Below the pieces are notes generated by a model, which saw only the letters and a program-made list of their open reading frames with translations, did not search any database and was not told where the DNA came from. Position numbers and translations under genes: made by a program. DNA of 45,494 nucleotides from Calditrichota bacterium. GTDB taxonomy: Bacteria > Calditrichota > Calditrichia > RBG-13-44-9 > J042. Positions 1-7,994 of the stretch are shown here, piece by piece (position 1 is the stretch's first letter; every line of letters begins with the position of its first letter). The DNA lies in assembly GCA_003696445.1 (NCBI GenBank), contig RFHE01000177.1, forward strand, positions 1 through 45,494, written 5' to 3'.

Positions 1-872
1 ACGGCCTGGCGATAGACGGGATCCTGGACATCCCCGGCAGCAAATACCCCCTCCACCGAGGTTCGGGTGGACTTGGGTTCGGTAATGATGTAACCCCGTT
101 CGTCCAGTTCGAGCTGATCCTGGAAAATTTCGGTGTTGGGTTTGTGGCCGATGGCCAGAAACACGCCCTGACAGGCAAATTCACTTTCTTCGCCGGTTTT
201 GGTGTCCCTGAGACGAACGGCACGAACCCCTTCCTCAGGAGTGCCTAGAATATCCACCACTACCTTATTCCACAGAAAGTCGATTTTGGGATTCTGAAAG
301 GCCCGATCCTGCATGATTTTAGAGGCCCTCAGCTGATCCCGGCGGTGAATGACGGTGACCCGGGAAGCATATTTGGTTAAGAAGATGGCTTCCTCCATGG
401 CGGTGTCCCCACCACCGACCACCACTACATGTTTATCTTTAAAGAAAAACCCGTCGCAGGTGGCACAAGCCGAAACGCCGTGCCCCATCAATCGCGCTTC
501 GGATTCCAGCCCCAGCAGCTTGGCCGATGCACCGGAGGCAATAATTACACTGTCGGCAGTTAAAGTTTTGCCATCGGCCTCCAGAACGAACGGGCGCCGG
601 GAGAAATTCACCCGGGTAACGGTGGCATACAGAAAATGCGTGCCGAAGCGCGCCGCCTGCTTGTGCATCCGATCCATTAATTCCGGCCCCAGGATTCCTT
701 CCGGAAAACCAGGAAAGTTTTCCACCTCGGTGGTAATAGTCAGCTGACCGCCGGGCTGCACGCCCTGAATGACCAGCGGCTCCAGATCGGCCCGGGCGGC
801 GTAAATGGCTGCGGTTAATCCGGCCGCCCCTGAACCAATAATGACCACCTTGTAATGGGATTTGATGTCCAT
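1..872 (-). CDS. trxB: Thioredoxin reductase, C-terminus cut by window edge
   Basis: This is an NADPH-dependent flavoprotein that reduces thioredoxin in the cytoplasm. About 290 residues are present of roughly 310 usual; the last residues lie outside the window. The N-terminal FAD motif reads GSGAAG, the redox-active disulfide is CATC within a SACATCDGF context, and the NADPH-binding motif reads [13 protein letters not shown] followed by the HRRD stretch. The final visible part is AAGDVQDP, the second FAD-contact motif. The start ATG at 872 is preceded by AAAGGGG eight bases upstream, a good ribosome binding site. The gene is divergent from the DUF58 gene, and a Bacteroidota-type promoter is visible upstream. 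The family call is secure; the partner thioredoxin is not in the window. Confidence 0.96.
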   Translation of the reverse strand, partial: MDIKSHYKVVIIGSGAAGLTAAIYAARADLEPLVIQGVQPGGQLTITTEVENFPGFPEGILGPELMDRMHKQAARFGTHFLYATVTRVNFSRRPFVLEADGKTLTADSVIIASGASAKLLGLESEARLMGHGVSACATCDGFFFKDKHVVVVGGGDTAMEEAIFLTKYASRVTVIHRRDQLRASKIMQDRAFQNPKIDFLWNKVVVDILGTPEEGVRAVRLRDTKTGEESEFACQGVFLAIGHKPNTEIFQDQLELDERGYIITEPKSTRTSVEGVFAAGDVQDPVYRQA

Positions 873-936
873 ATCTGCAACCCCTTTCAACGTTTGCGTT
901 TCATTTGGCTTCCCGATGCAAGTTTTTTAGATGGCT

Positions 937-967
937 TAAACATACCCAGGATACACTCCGGCGCAAA
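937..967 (-). promoter_or_regulatory. Candidate Bacteroidota-type promoter of trxB
   Basis: On the minus strand a TTTG box (964-967) is followed after 19 bases by TATGTTTA (937-944), seven of eight matches to the TAnnTTTG -7 element. The predicted start site is near 930, giving a leader of about 58 bases. The rest of the gene-free stretch 873-1204 shows no ORF or RNA gene that I can support. Confidence 0.45.
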
Positions 968-1204
968 TTAATCAGCAAGGCACAGAAAAATTACCGCTCT
1001 CTTTAAGAAGCGAATCCCCACTCACCGCCCTGCCGGCGACGATTTAGGACCAATTTAGTCACCAAAATAAGCAATCTCCATTCACAAACAAAATTCGGGT
1101 GGTGGATTTTGGCATTGCTAGGCCTTGGTTTACCCCCTAACTTGGTTTTTCAGGTCCATCAGGGCGGGAGGCCTGTTTAACACGGACTGGACGGAGGAAC
1201 CAAA

Positions 1205-2119
1205 ATGACCAAACCCAGCACCGGAAACAGCACCCAGTATTTGCTGCCCGAAGTGGTATCCCGACTTAAAAATCTGGAATTGGTGGCCCGCATGATTGTG
1301 GAGGGCTTCCTGGTCGGGCTGCACAAGAGCCCCTTTCACGGTTTCAGTGTGGAGTTCAGCGAACACCGCCAGTACATGCCCGGCGACGATATCCGTGACA
1401 TCGACTGGAAAGTTTACGGGCGCACCGACCGGTTTTACATCAAACAGTACGAAGAGGAAACCAACCTGAAGGCCTACCTTCTGCTGGATGTATCCGGTTC
1501 CATGGGCTACAGCAGTCATTCCATCAGCAAACTGGACTACGCCCGCTACCTGGCCGCTGCGCTGGCCTATCTGCTGCTCAAGCAGCGGGATGCGGTGGGG
1601 TTGACCCTGTTTTCGGATCGCATCCACAAAATGTTGCCGGCCAAATCCACCAGTAATTACCTCAAGTTTCTGCTGAAGGCCCTGCACGAGGCCGAGCCGC
1701 AGCCAAGCACTACCGCGGTGGCCGACACCCTTCACCGCATGGCCGAAAAACTGAAGCGGCGGGGCATGGTCATTCTGCTTTCTGAATTTCTCTACGAACC
1801 AGCCGAGCAAATTGTGCAGGGGTTGCGCCACTTTCGCTACTACGGCCATGAGGTGCTGGTGTTCAACATCCTCGATCCGAAAGACCGCTATTTTGATTTT
1901 AGCGACGAAGCCACCTTCGTGGATCTGGAAACTGGAGAAAAGCTGAAAACCCAGCCCTACTTCATTCAGTGGGACTATGTGCAACTGATTGAACAATTTT
2001 ACGGAAGGCTCAAAAACCAGTGCTACGGCATGCAGATCGACTTTGAGAATGTACTGACCAGCGAAAGCTTCGAAAAGCCCCTGCTCCGGTTTTTACTCAA
2101 GCGCCAGAAGATGCTGTGA
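1205..2119 (+). CDS. DUF58 / von Willebrand A-type domain protein
   Basis: The 304-residue protein has the DUF58 signature: an N-terminal HRQYMPGDDIRDIDWKVYG stretch (about residues 54-72), then a vWA-like fold beginning with LLLDVSGSMG (about 92-101), a metal-ion-dependent adhesion motif of DxSxS type. No signal peptide or membrane segment is visible, so it is probably cytoplasmic. DUF58 proteins usually sit next to a MoxR-family AAA+ ATPase and membrane vWA proteins; none is adjacent here. The start ATG follows GGAGG with a spacing of about seven bases. Its stop codon is only seven bases from the stop of the convergent outer-membrane protein gene. The molecular function of the family is unsettled, and I do not assign one. 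Confidence 0.9.
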   Translation: MTKPSTGNSTQYLLPEVVSRLKNLELVARMIVEGFLVGLHKSPFHGFSVEFSEHRQYMPGDDIRDIDWKVYGRTDRFYIKQYEEETNLKAYLLLDVSGSMGYSSHSISKLDYARYLAAALAYLLLKQRDAVGLTLFSDRIHKMLPAKSTSNYLKFLLKALHEAEPQPSTTAVADTLHRMAEKLKRRGMVILLSEFLYEPAEQIVQGLRHFRYYGHEVLVFNILDPKDRYFDFSDEATFVDLETGEKLKTQPYFIQWDYVQLIEQFYGRLKNQCYGMQIDFENVLTSESFEKPLLRFLLKRQKML

Positions 2120-2126
2120 GCGGGTT

Positions 2127-3770
2127 TTACAGGTTCGCGCTCAGGGCAACCTGCCAGCGATCCAGTTGGATCAGATCGCTGCCCAGAAATGCATCCAGCC
2201 GAAACCGCTTCCAGCGAAAGCCCAGGCCGGCCATGGCCTCGCGGTCAATCGCCCGGGTACTGGAGCGATTTTCGATCTCACGCCTGGAGGGCAAATCGCC
2301 CAGCCTTCTGGAATGCTGGTCAGTATCCCGCCAGTGCCATACCACTCCCAGGCGGGCCTGAATGGGACCCACTTCGCCCTCCAGCGCAACCGGCAAATTC
2401 AAAGCGGTCTCGCGCGTACGATCCAGGGCAGGAATTTCATCCATTACATCCAGTTGGTCGGTCACCGAATCCCTGACCGTAACCTGGTGATCTTCGAAAG
2501 CCAGTGGCGCGCTGATTTTGGTTCGCACATAGCTCAGCTGCAGCCCAGCCAGAATACGGGCCCGCCGATGAACGGGAATTACCTGCCCCACGCCGCCCCG
2601 GAAAGCCACAAGGGTATTGCTCCCGTTTGCGGATTGCTGGCTTGTTTCTTCCATGCGGAAATTAAAACTTCCCGAGCCGGTTTGCTTCCTCACATCCTGG
2701 AGGGCATCATCCTGCATTTCTCTACTCTTGAAGCGGGCGATACGGGCAAACAAATGGAGGCGGGTCAAACCGCGCCAGCCCTCCACCCCACCTTCCCAGG
2801 CATACAACCGGTACACACCGGGTCCGAGCGTCCGATGGTCAAATTGGCTGGTATTGGTGAATGGATTGGGAGGATTGGAATACACATTACGCTCGAACAT
2901 GGAGACTTCGTTATTGATCCAAAAGCGGCTTCGATAGTATTTCCAGCGCAATTGCGGCAAAATATCCCATTTGCCTGCAGAAATGCGGGCACCAAGCGCC
3001 AGCTCGTGCCCCCGCCATGGCTGCCCGCTACCGGAACTGCTGAAATTTTTTACCTCCCGATCCAGGCCCGATCCGCTGGAGCTGAATGTCTCACGAAGCT
3101 GAAACTCATTCTGGCTTTTTCGCTGCAAATAATAAAACCGGTAACTGAAGGCCACCTGTACATTCGACCGGTTGAGCACGCCCAGCCAAAGCTGTGCGCT
3201 GAACTCATCGCTTACCGCCAGTTTCTGGCTCGTGCTTTCCCGGTTGTTCTGCCCTCCCGAATTGGAAAAGGCTAGATTATCGCTGAGCGAACTGCTCTGC
3301 TTGTCGGTGATTCCTCGAAAAAAAACCCCGGCCGAAAGGCCTTTGCCAAAGAGGCGACTACTCCAGTAACCCAGCGACAGTACCGGCCCCCGGGTGAGCG
3401 TTCCTCCGGCTGCAGCCGGGGCAACCAGCTCACCCCCGGATTCATCGCTACCAGTCCCGGTAATTCTTTGAAATGGTAAAATTTCAGGTTCCGGGCGGGG
3501 CGCATAATCCACCACCACCCTGTCCCCAGAAATCTGAAACAGTGCCGCGGGGTGGACAAACAGATCGGTCAGGGTATCCTGCACCAGACCGGCAAAGCCG
3601 GCCCCCAGCGCCCGCATCCGCACTGACAAATAGGGAATCTCGCTTACTGGGAAAACAATGCTACTTCCGCTAATTAAAGCATTTACTCGATGCTCGAAAT
3701 GCTGAGCCAGTACAGGCGTGTACAAAGCACTGCAGAGGACCACAAACACGATTGGCCGGTGGGCTTTCAT
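2127..3770 (-). CDS. PorV/UPF0164-like outer-membrane beta-barrel protein
   Basis: The protein is 547 residues from the ATG at 3770, which follows GGAGG about nine bases upstream and begins a clear signal peptide (MKAHRPIVFVVLCSALYTPV, cleavage probably after VLA). The in-frame extension to 3860 has no ribosome binding site. After the signal, the segment MRALGAGFAGLVQDTLTDLF ending in HPAAL resembles the 'RAMGMGGAFVAVADDASALYWNPA' type of start seen in PorV and related porins. The rest is rich in alternating hydrophobic and aromatic strands with polar turns, as expected of a large barrel. It lies downstream of the pilus-like operon, 274 bases away, probably as a separate unit. The last residue is Leu, not aromatic. 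The substrate is unknown; family membership is inferred from pattern only. Confidence 0.7.
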   Translation of the reverse strand: MKAHRPIVFVVLCSALYTPVLAQHFEHRVNALISGSSIVFPVSEIPYLSVRMRALGAGFAGLVQDTLTDLFVHPAALFQISGDRVVVDYAPRPEPEILPFQRITGTGSDESGGELVAPAAAGGTLTRGPVLSLGYWSSRLFGKGLSAGVFFRGITDKQSSSLSDNLAFSNSGGQNNRESTSQKLAVSDEFSAQLWLGVLNRSNVQVAFSYRFYYLQRKSQNEFQLRETFSSSGSGLDREVKNFSSSGSGQPWRGHELALGARISAGKWDILPQLRWKYYRSRFWINNEVSMFERNVYSNPPNPFTNTSQFDHRTLGPGVYRLYAWEGGVEGWRGLTRLHLFARIARFKSREMQDDALQDVRKQTGSGSFNFRMEETSQQSANGSNTLVAFRGGVGQVIPVHRRARILAGLQLSYVRTKISAPLAFEDHQVTVRDSVTDQLDVMDEIPALDRTRETALNLPVALEGEVGPIQARLGVVWHWRDTDQHSRRLGDLPSRREIENRSSTRAIDREAMAGLGFRWKRFRLDAFLGSDLIQLDRWQVALSANL

Positions 3771-3818
3771 GACCAACCCTCCTCTCCAACCAGAACCAAA
3801 CCACCTTTTCAGGGTAGT

Positions 3819-3850
3819 AAAAAGTAATTGTACAACATTTGCTAAACAAG
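3819..3850 (-). promoter_or_regulatory. Weak candidate promoter of the PorV-like gene
   Basis: On the minus strand CTTG (3847-3850), 20 bases, then TACTTTTT (3819-3826). This matches three of four and seven of eight positions of the Bacteroidota layout. It lies about 50 bases upstream of the start codon. The surroundings are AT-rich, so a chance match is possible. Confidence 0.3.
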
Positions 3851-4043
3851 AGGTGCCCAAATTTTCTCCAATTCTTTTAAAAATAGCCCTTTTTTCTCCC
3901 TGATATCAAAAGCGCCACTCCACAAAAGTATCCTTTTTTATTTTTTTCGAGAGAACCAAGCGGCCTATGCCTGGCACAGTTGTTATCCGTGGTGTTAGGT
4001 TCAATTAAGGCTGCGGCAGGGGCGAGCCTGCGGGTCAGGGCCT

Positions 4044-5198
4044 TTAAGAAGCGGAGAGGGGCTGGTAAGGCCGGAGCTGGAATGGTTCTGCGGAGAGCAG
4101 GCCGGTACCCAGTAAGGTCAGAAAAGCCACTGGAGCGAGGCTTTGAGAGCTCTGGGCTCTAAGGCGGGGCACCGGTAAAAGGGCTGGCTTGCCGATCAGG
4201 CGGGCCACTGCTTCCACTACGGGCAAGCGGGTCGCCTCCGGGCCGCACACCACCAGCAAAGCGCTACTCAATACAGAATCGGGTAAGCGGTAAAGGAGGG
4301 TTTGAAGCGTCCCCAGAAAACTACGCCAACTATCAGGCATATCTTCCGGCAACCCTTTCTCGAACCGGCTCGCTGCGCGAGTGCGCTGGTTTCCTTCATC
4401 GTGCGGGTATTCTGTGCCTCCCAAGCGCTCCAGCACCGCCTGCACTTGAATTTGCCCCTCCTCGGGCATGGGACAGGCCAATTGCCGGAATAGGTGCATT
4501 GTGCCCTCAACTTGCAGGCATAGGCCAATCGCTCCCGGATGCAAAAGGACGCAAAGCACCGGTAAAGGTGTTGGAACAACCATCCCAAGGGCCTGAGAGA
4601 GACCGGCACTGAAATGGAAATATTCCACCTGGCGCCAGGTCCAGTGGTTCAGCAGTGCTTCCCACGGCTTGATCAGGCGGGATGGAAACACTTGCACCAG
4701 CACCTGGCTGGTCTGTCCTGGGCCAGCCAGATGGGTTCGTAACAGTTCCCATCGCCAGTAATCTCCTGGCTTAAATTCTGGAATTTCTTTTTTCAGCAGA
4801 TAAAGCACAGGCTTTTCCAGAAAGTGCGGGTCCAGGGTTCGGGGAATTTTCAGGATAGACTGATAAAGTCCCGGCAAGCCGAGGCCGATACGCAGCTCAA
4901 TAGGTCCCTTGCTTTTCCGATGGACATGGTTCAGTAAGTCCTGCAGTTCCTTCAGGTCAAGCAGGGATTGACGGGCAATACACACTTCCCCATACTGGAG
5001 GGTTTGGAAACGGCCCTGAAACTGATCTCCAACCAGATAATAAACCATGCCGGGATGAATTTCCAGGCATAGGACTCGGGTTGCCCGCAGGCGCTGCCAA
5101 GGCTTGAGTTTGACGCCGACGGGGATTTCGCGTATCTTTATCCATGTGGAGGGCGAACTTGATGTGGGTGGTGGTTTCCCAGCTCCACGGCTTTGCAC
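4044..5198 (-). CDS. Divergent PilM/GspL-like ASKHA protein
   Basis: The 384-residue protein aligns by eye with PilM-type actin-fold proteins of type IV pilus and type II secretion inner-membrane platforms. Residues 41-57 take the place of the phosphate-1 motif but read LCLEIHPGM instead of the LGIDIGSSS type. A middle stretch (117-152) has the PilM-like pattern of IPRTLD followed by EIPEF and YWRWELL. Residues 213-229 replace the phosphate-2 motif (VLLHPGAIG), and VVCGPEATRLP near the C-terminus replaces the adenosine motif (TGGGALLPGL type). The nucleotide-binding residues therefore look lost. The start is GTG at 5198, chosen because GGGAGG lies nine bases upstream. It begins 24 bases after the prepilin peptidase stop, so it is the last gene of that operon. 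A GspL cytoplasmic domain is an alternative reading. Confidence 0.62.
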   Translation of the reverse strand: MQSRGAGKPPPTSSSPSTWIKIREIPVGVKLKPWQRLRATRVLCLEIHPGMVYYLVGDQFQGRFQTLQYGEVCIARQSLLDLKELQDLLNHVHRKSKGPIELRIGLGLPGLYQSILKIPRTLDPHFLEKPVLYLLKKEIPEFKPGDYWRWELLRTHLAGPGQTSQVLVQVFPSRLIKPWEALLNHWTWRQVEYFHFSAGLSQALGMVVPTPLPVLCVLLHPGAIGLCLQVEGTMHLFRQLACPMPEEGQIQVQAVLERLGGTEYPHDEGNQRTRAASRFEKGLPEDMPDSWRSFLGTLQTLLYRLPDSVLSSALLVVCGPEATRLPVVEAVARLIGKPALLPVPRLRAQSSQSLAPVAFLTLLGTGLLSAEPFQLRPYQPLSAS

Positions 5199-5222
5199 AG
5201 TTGCACACCTCCCAGCAATCTA

Positions 5223-5999
5223 TCAGGGTACACTGGCAACCAATTCTGCAACCCCCGGCCAGCCGGAGGGATAAGCGCCCCACAACAGAAGTACAATCAT
5301 GCCAATGGCCAGGAAGGGCACAAAAGGAATGCTTGCCTGTACTCGGGGATTTCGCAAAAAAGCAGGCAACAAGCCAGCCACCCCGGCAAGTAAAAAGCCG
5401 ATTAAAATAGCGAACAGTATGGCAGTGGGTCCTAAAAAAATCCCGGCGGCGGCAGCCAACTGGATATCACCGAAACCAACCAGTGATTCTCTTCCCAGAA
5501 GTTTACTGAGAAGGACCACCAGGGCCAGAACGGACCCCCCCATTGCAGCCCCAAGGCATACCATGGACCACGGCTGAACCTGCAGCAGCAAATTGGCAGC
5601 CAGCCCGGAAACAAGCATCAGCACAATCAGGCGGTTTGGGATCAACTGCAATTCAGCATCAATCAAACTGATTGTGATTAAAAAACAACAAAAGAGGCCG
5701 TAAAAGAAAAACGGCCCGGTAAATCCGAACCGCCCATAGAGGGCCAGACCGGACAAGGCGGTGCTTAATTCGATAATCGGGTAGCGCACCGAAATGGGAA
5801 AATGACAGTAAAAGCAACGGCCTTTTAGAAACATATAGGAAATCAGTGGAATTTTAAAGTAGGGGGCCAGGTACATATGGCAGCTTGGACAGAAAGATCC
5901 AGTTCGAAACAGTGCAATGTGCCGGGGCAGTCGATAAGCACATTTTCCAAGAAATTCCCCAATCAGGAGCCCGAGAAAAAAAACCACCGTCCAGTTCAT
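5223..5999 (-). CDS. Prepilin peptidase (PilD/GspO-type, A24)
   Basis: This is a membrane aspartic peptidase that cleaves, and in two-domain forms methylates, type IV prepilin-like signal sequences. In the 258-residue form the cytoplasmic loop carries two cysteine pairs (CPSC at 37-40 and CFYC at 62-65), typical of the zinc-binding methyltransferase region. The catalytic aspartates are visible: Asp114 in DAELQLIPN and Asp178 in GFGDIQL. The latter has Gln where many members have Lys. Several hydrophobic segments follow. The start is ambiguous: ATG at 5999 has GGAA eight bases upstream, and GTG at 6005 is also in frame. It lies between the GspE-like and PilM-like genes, reading in the same direction. 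No prepilin gene is visible in the window. Confidence 0.9.
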   Translation of the reverse strand: MNWTVVFFLGLLIGEFLGKCAYRLPRHIALFRTGSFCPSCHMYLAPYFKIPLISYMFLKGRCFYCHFPISVRYPIIELSTALSGLALYGRFGFTGPFFFYGLFCCFLITISLIDAELQLIPNRLIVLMLVSGLAANLLLQVQPWSMVCLGAAMGGSVLALVVLLSKLLGRESLVGFGDIQLAAAAGIFLGPTAILFAILIGFLLAGVAGLLPAFLRNPRVQASIPFVPFLAIGMIVLLLWGAYPSGWPGVAELVASVP

Positions 6000-6086
6000 C
6001 GCCACGGTTCCGTAAATTTTGTACTCGCTTATTGCCGTTCCGTTTTTTTTTATCGGCTTAAATTGGCCTCGAGGTCAGGAGAAAAA

Positions 6087-7805
6087 TTATTTCACACTAC
6101 CGGCAAGCACCTGTGCTGTTCGAGCCGGAGAAAGGGATGTGGGGCTTACATCGGACGGGGAGATGCCCAGTTGGCCAAAGAGTTGTTGCACAGCCTGCCA
6201 GTCGGTAACTCCGCGCCGGATCAATGCCCAGGCATTCTCCTGAAACGAAATCCGGTGAGCGCTGCCATTCACAATGTCCTCCACCGAGGCTTGCTGGTGC
6301 AATGCTTTTCTCAATTCCGGCGATGCCGGTAAAAATTCCTGAATAAGCACCCATCCAGCATACCCGGTAAAACCACAGGCTGGACACCCCACGGCGCCCC
6401 CGGAGAGTTCTGCCCCGCCGGTTGGTACCAGCCCTGCCCTCGGTAAAGCCACCGGGCGGCAACGAGTACAGAGTGCAGGTAATTTGTGCACGGCTACTGC
6501 GGCACTGAATACTGCAGCCAGATCTTGCGGGGCCACCTTCTGTTGCAGGTGCTCCAGGGCAGAAAAAACAGTGGGTTTTTCCAGAACCAGCACAACCAGG
6601 CGTCGCCGGGCTTCCTGAACAGCGAGGGCAATAGCCGCTTTCTCCCCCGCCGGTTCCAAAACAACGACCTCCGGCTCCAGGCTTAGAAAACTGCGCAATA
6701 AAGCCCCTGGACCAGGCTCATGTCCTGTTTGCCAGCGCAATTTGACCACGCCCGGAATCCAGGGGGAAACTTGCCGTTCGATGATTAGCAGCCTCTTCCC
6801 CTCCATTTTCAGCATTTCCAGTTCAAGGTTGAGCCGACCTCGCACCGGGGACTCCAGCCTACCGGAGAGGAGAACAAGTCCGTTATTCTTCCGTAAAAGT
6901 TCGGGAATGTATTTGAAATTGGGATGCTCAGCCGGGCGTGGCGTTTCTTTCCCCTCTTGCAGGTGTTCCACCCACTGGAGGCTTAACTCAAACCGATGTG
7001 CATTTTTTTTCCACCGAAGCCGTGCACCAAACTCTGCCTGGTGGGCTGGTAAAACCAGTGTGGCATTGTTCTTTTCTTCCACCATTTCCCACCGGCACCC
7101 ACCCAATTTGAATAGCTGCCTGAGCAGCGACGGCCAAAGAATGGAGGGAACGGCGAAATGTTCTTTTTCCCAATGCTCGGTTTCCAACTCCAACCTAACC
7201 GCATTGCCTGGCAGGTAAAAAGCATGGAGGAGCCCCCTTCGCTCGGCAACCCGGGCCAGAAGCAAGCGAACAAAGCTATCTACCAGATTGCTCCCCTCGG
7301 ATGGCAACGCTCCTTGGGCATTCAGGTAATCCCGAAGCCATCCCAGAGCCTGGGAGAGCCTGCGCCAGGTGTGTGCGACCTCCCGCTGGACTCCAAACAT
7401 CCAGCGAACTTCCATACCGCACCGCCATTCCAGCCAGCGCTCCTGCTCGCCAGTCAGGGGTAAAGCAGCTACGACATTCAGAGGCGGTGTCTGCCCTATT
7501 AGCGTCAAAATTTGCCAGGCCTGCAGCCGGTTTGCCCCCAGGGCAAAAATCTGCTCAATATCGGGTTGACAAACGCTGGGATTTCTCCCACAAATTCCCA
7601 ACCGGCGCCACACCAGGCGGTAAAGTTGTTCTGCGGTCAATATGCCCCGGGCCAATAACAGGTTTTGGAGAAACACAGGCTCTTGCTCAAGTGGTGCAAG
7701 CAATTGTTTCAGTTGACGGGAGGAGAGGATCTCGTTTTTTAGCAAGAGGGGAATCAGCCAACCATCGGCCACCCGCGGTGCAGTGTTGCGATCTTCCTTG
7801 TTCAT
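6087..7805 (-). CDS. GspE/PilB-like protein with degenerate ATPase domain
   Basis: The 572-residue protein is organised like a type II secretion/type IV pilus extension ATPase: an N-terminal GspE-N-like region (about 15-120), a middle domain, then a C-terminal domain that lines up segment by segment with PilB. The Walker A position reads SGRLESPVRG (314-323) instead of GPTGSGKTT. The Asp box reads IERQ instead of IEDP, Walker B reads EVVVLEPAGE instead of DVIMIGEIRD, and the His box reads VLEKP instead of TLHTN. The zinc cysteines are kept: CTRC (446-449) and CPAC (474-477), followed by FTGYAGW. This indicates a non-hydrolysing paralogue. ATG 7805 is chosen because AAGGGG lies eight bases upstream; an in-frame ATG at 7847 lacks such a site. 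It is the first gene of the operon with the prepilin peptidase and PilM-like genes. Confidence 0.85.
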   Translation of the reverse strand: MNKEDRNTAPRVADGWLIPLLLKNEILSSRQLKQLLAPLEQEPVFLQNLLLARGILTAEQLYRLVWRRLGICGRNPSVCQPDIEQIFALGANRLQAWQILTLIGQTPPLNVVAALPLTGEQERWLEWRCGMEVRWMFGVQREVAHTWRRLSQALGWLRDYLNAQGALPSEGSNLVDSFVRLLLARVAERRGLLHAFYLPGNAVRLELETEHWEKEHFAVPSILWPSLLRQLFKLGGCRWEMVEEKNNATLVLPAHQAEFGARLRWKKNAHRFELSLQWVEHLQEGKETPRPAEHPNFKYIPELLRKNNGLVLLSGRLESPVRGRLNLELEMLKMEGKRLLIIERQVSPWIPGVVKLRWQTGHEPGPGALLRSFLSLEPEVVVLEPAGEKAAIALAVQEARRRLVVLVLEKPTVFSALEHLQQKVAPQDLAAVFSAAVAVHKLPALCTRCRPVALPRAGLVPTGGAELSGGAVGCPACGFTGYAGWVLIQEFLPASPELRKALHQQASVEDIVNGSAHRISFQENAWALIRRGVTDWQAVQQLFGQLGISPSDVSPTSLSPARTAQVLAGSVK

Positions 7806-7954
7806 CTTGAAAGCCCCTTCCCTGGAATTTCCGTTTTTTTGAATCAATTATTCTTGTGCAGTTATTGTGCCAGAAAAGCGCGCTCCATAGCAACGAGGCC
7901 CTGCACCAGATTGGAAGGGTAAAACAGCCAGGAATGACAGAAGGAAACTCAGGC

Positions 7955-7975
7955 AGTGTCGCTTTTTTCGACACT
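7955..7975 (-). terminator. 3' stem-loop after rsmB, no U-tract
   Basis: A perfect seven-base inverted repeat, AGTGTCG (7955-7961) and CGACACT (7969-7975), encloses a seven-base loop. It begins 20 bases after the rsmB stop. The minus-strand RNA has no run of U after the stem, so it may protect a 3' end or act with Rho rather than work as an intrinsic terminator. Confidence 0.45.
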
Positions 7976-7994
7976 CAGGCGGGCGAAGATGTGT

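Noticed and set aside
2166-3275. 369-residue plus-strand ORF opposite the PorV-like gene
   Set aside because: It has no ribosome binding site or family pattern, and the opposite strand has a signal peptide and barrel-like strands. It is a codon-bias shadow.
3970-3985. TGGCAC-like sequence resembling a sigma-54 -24 box
   Set aside because: The -12 half is absent and no plus-strand gene follows.
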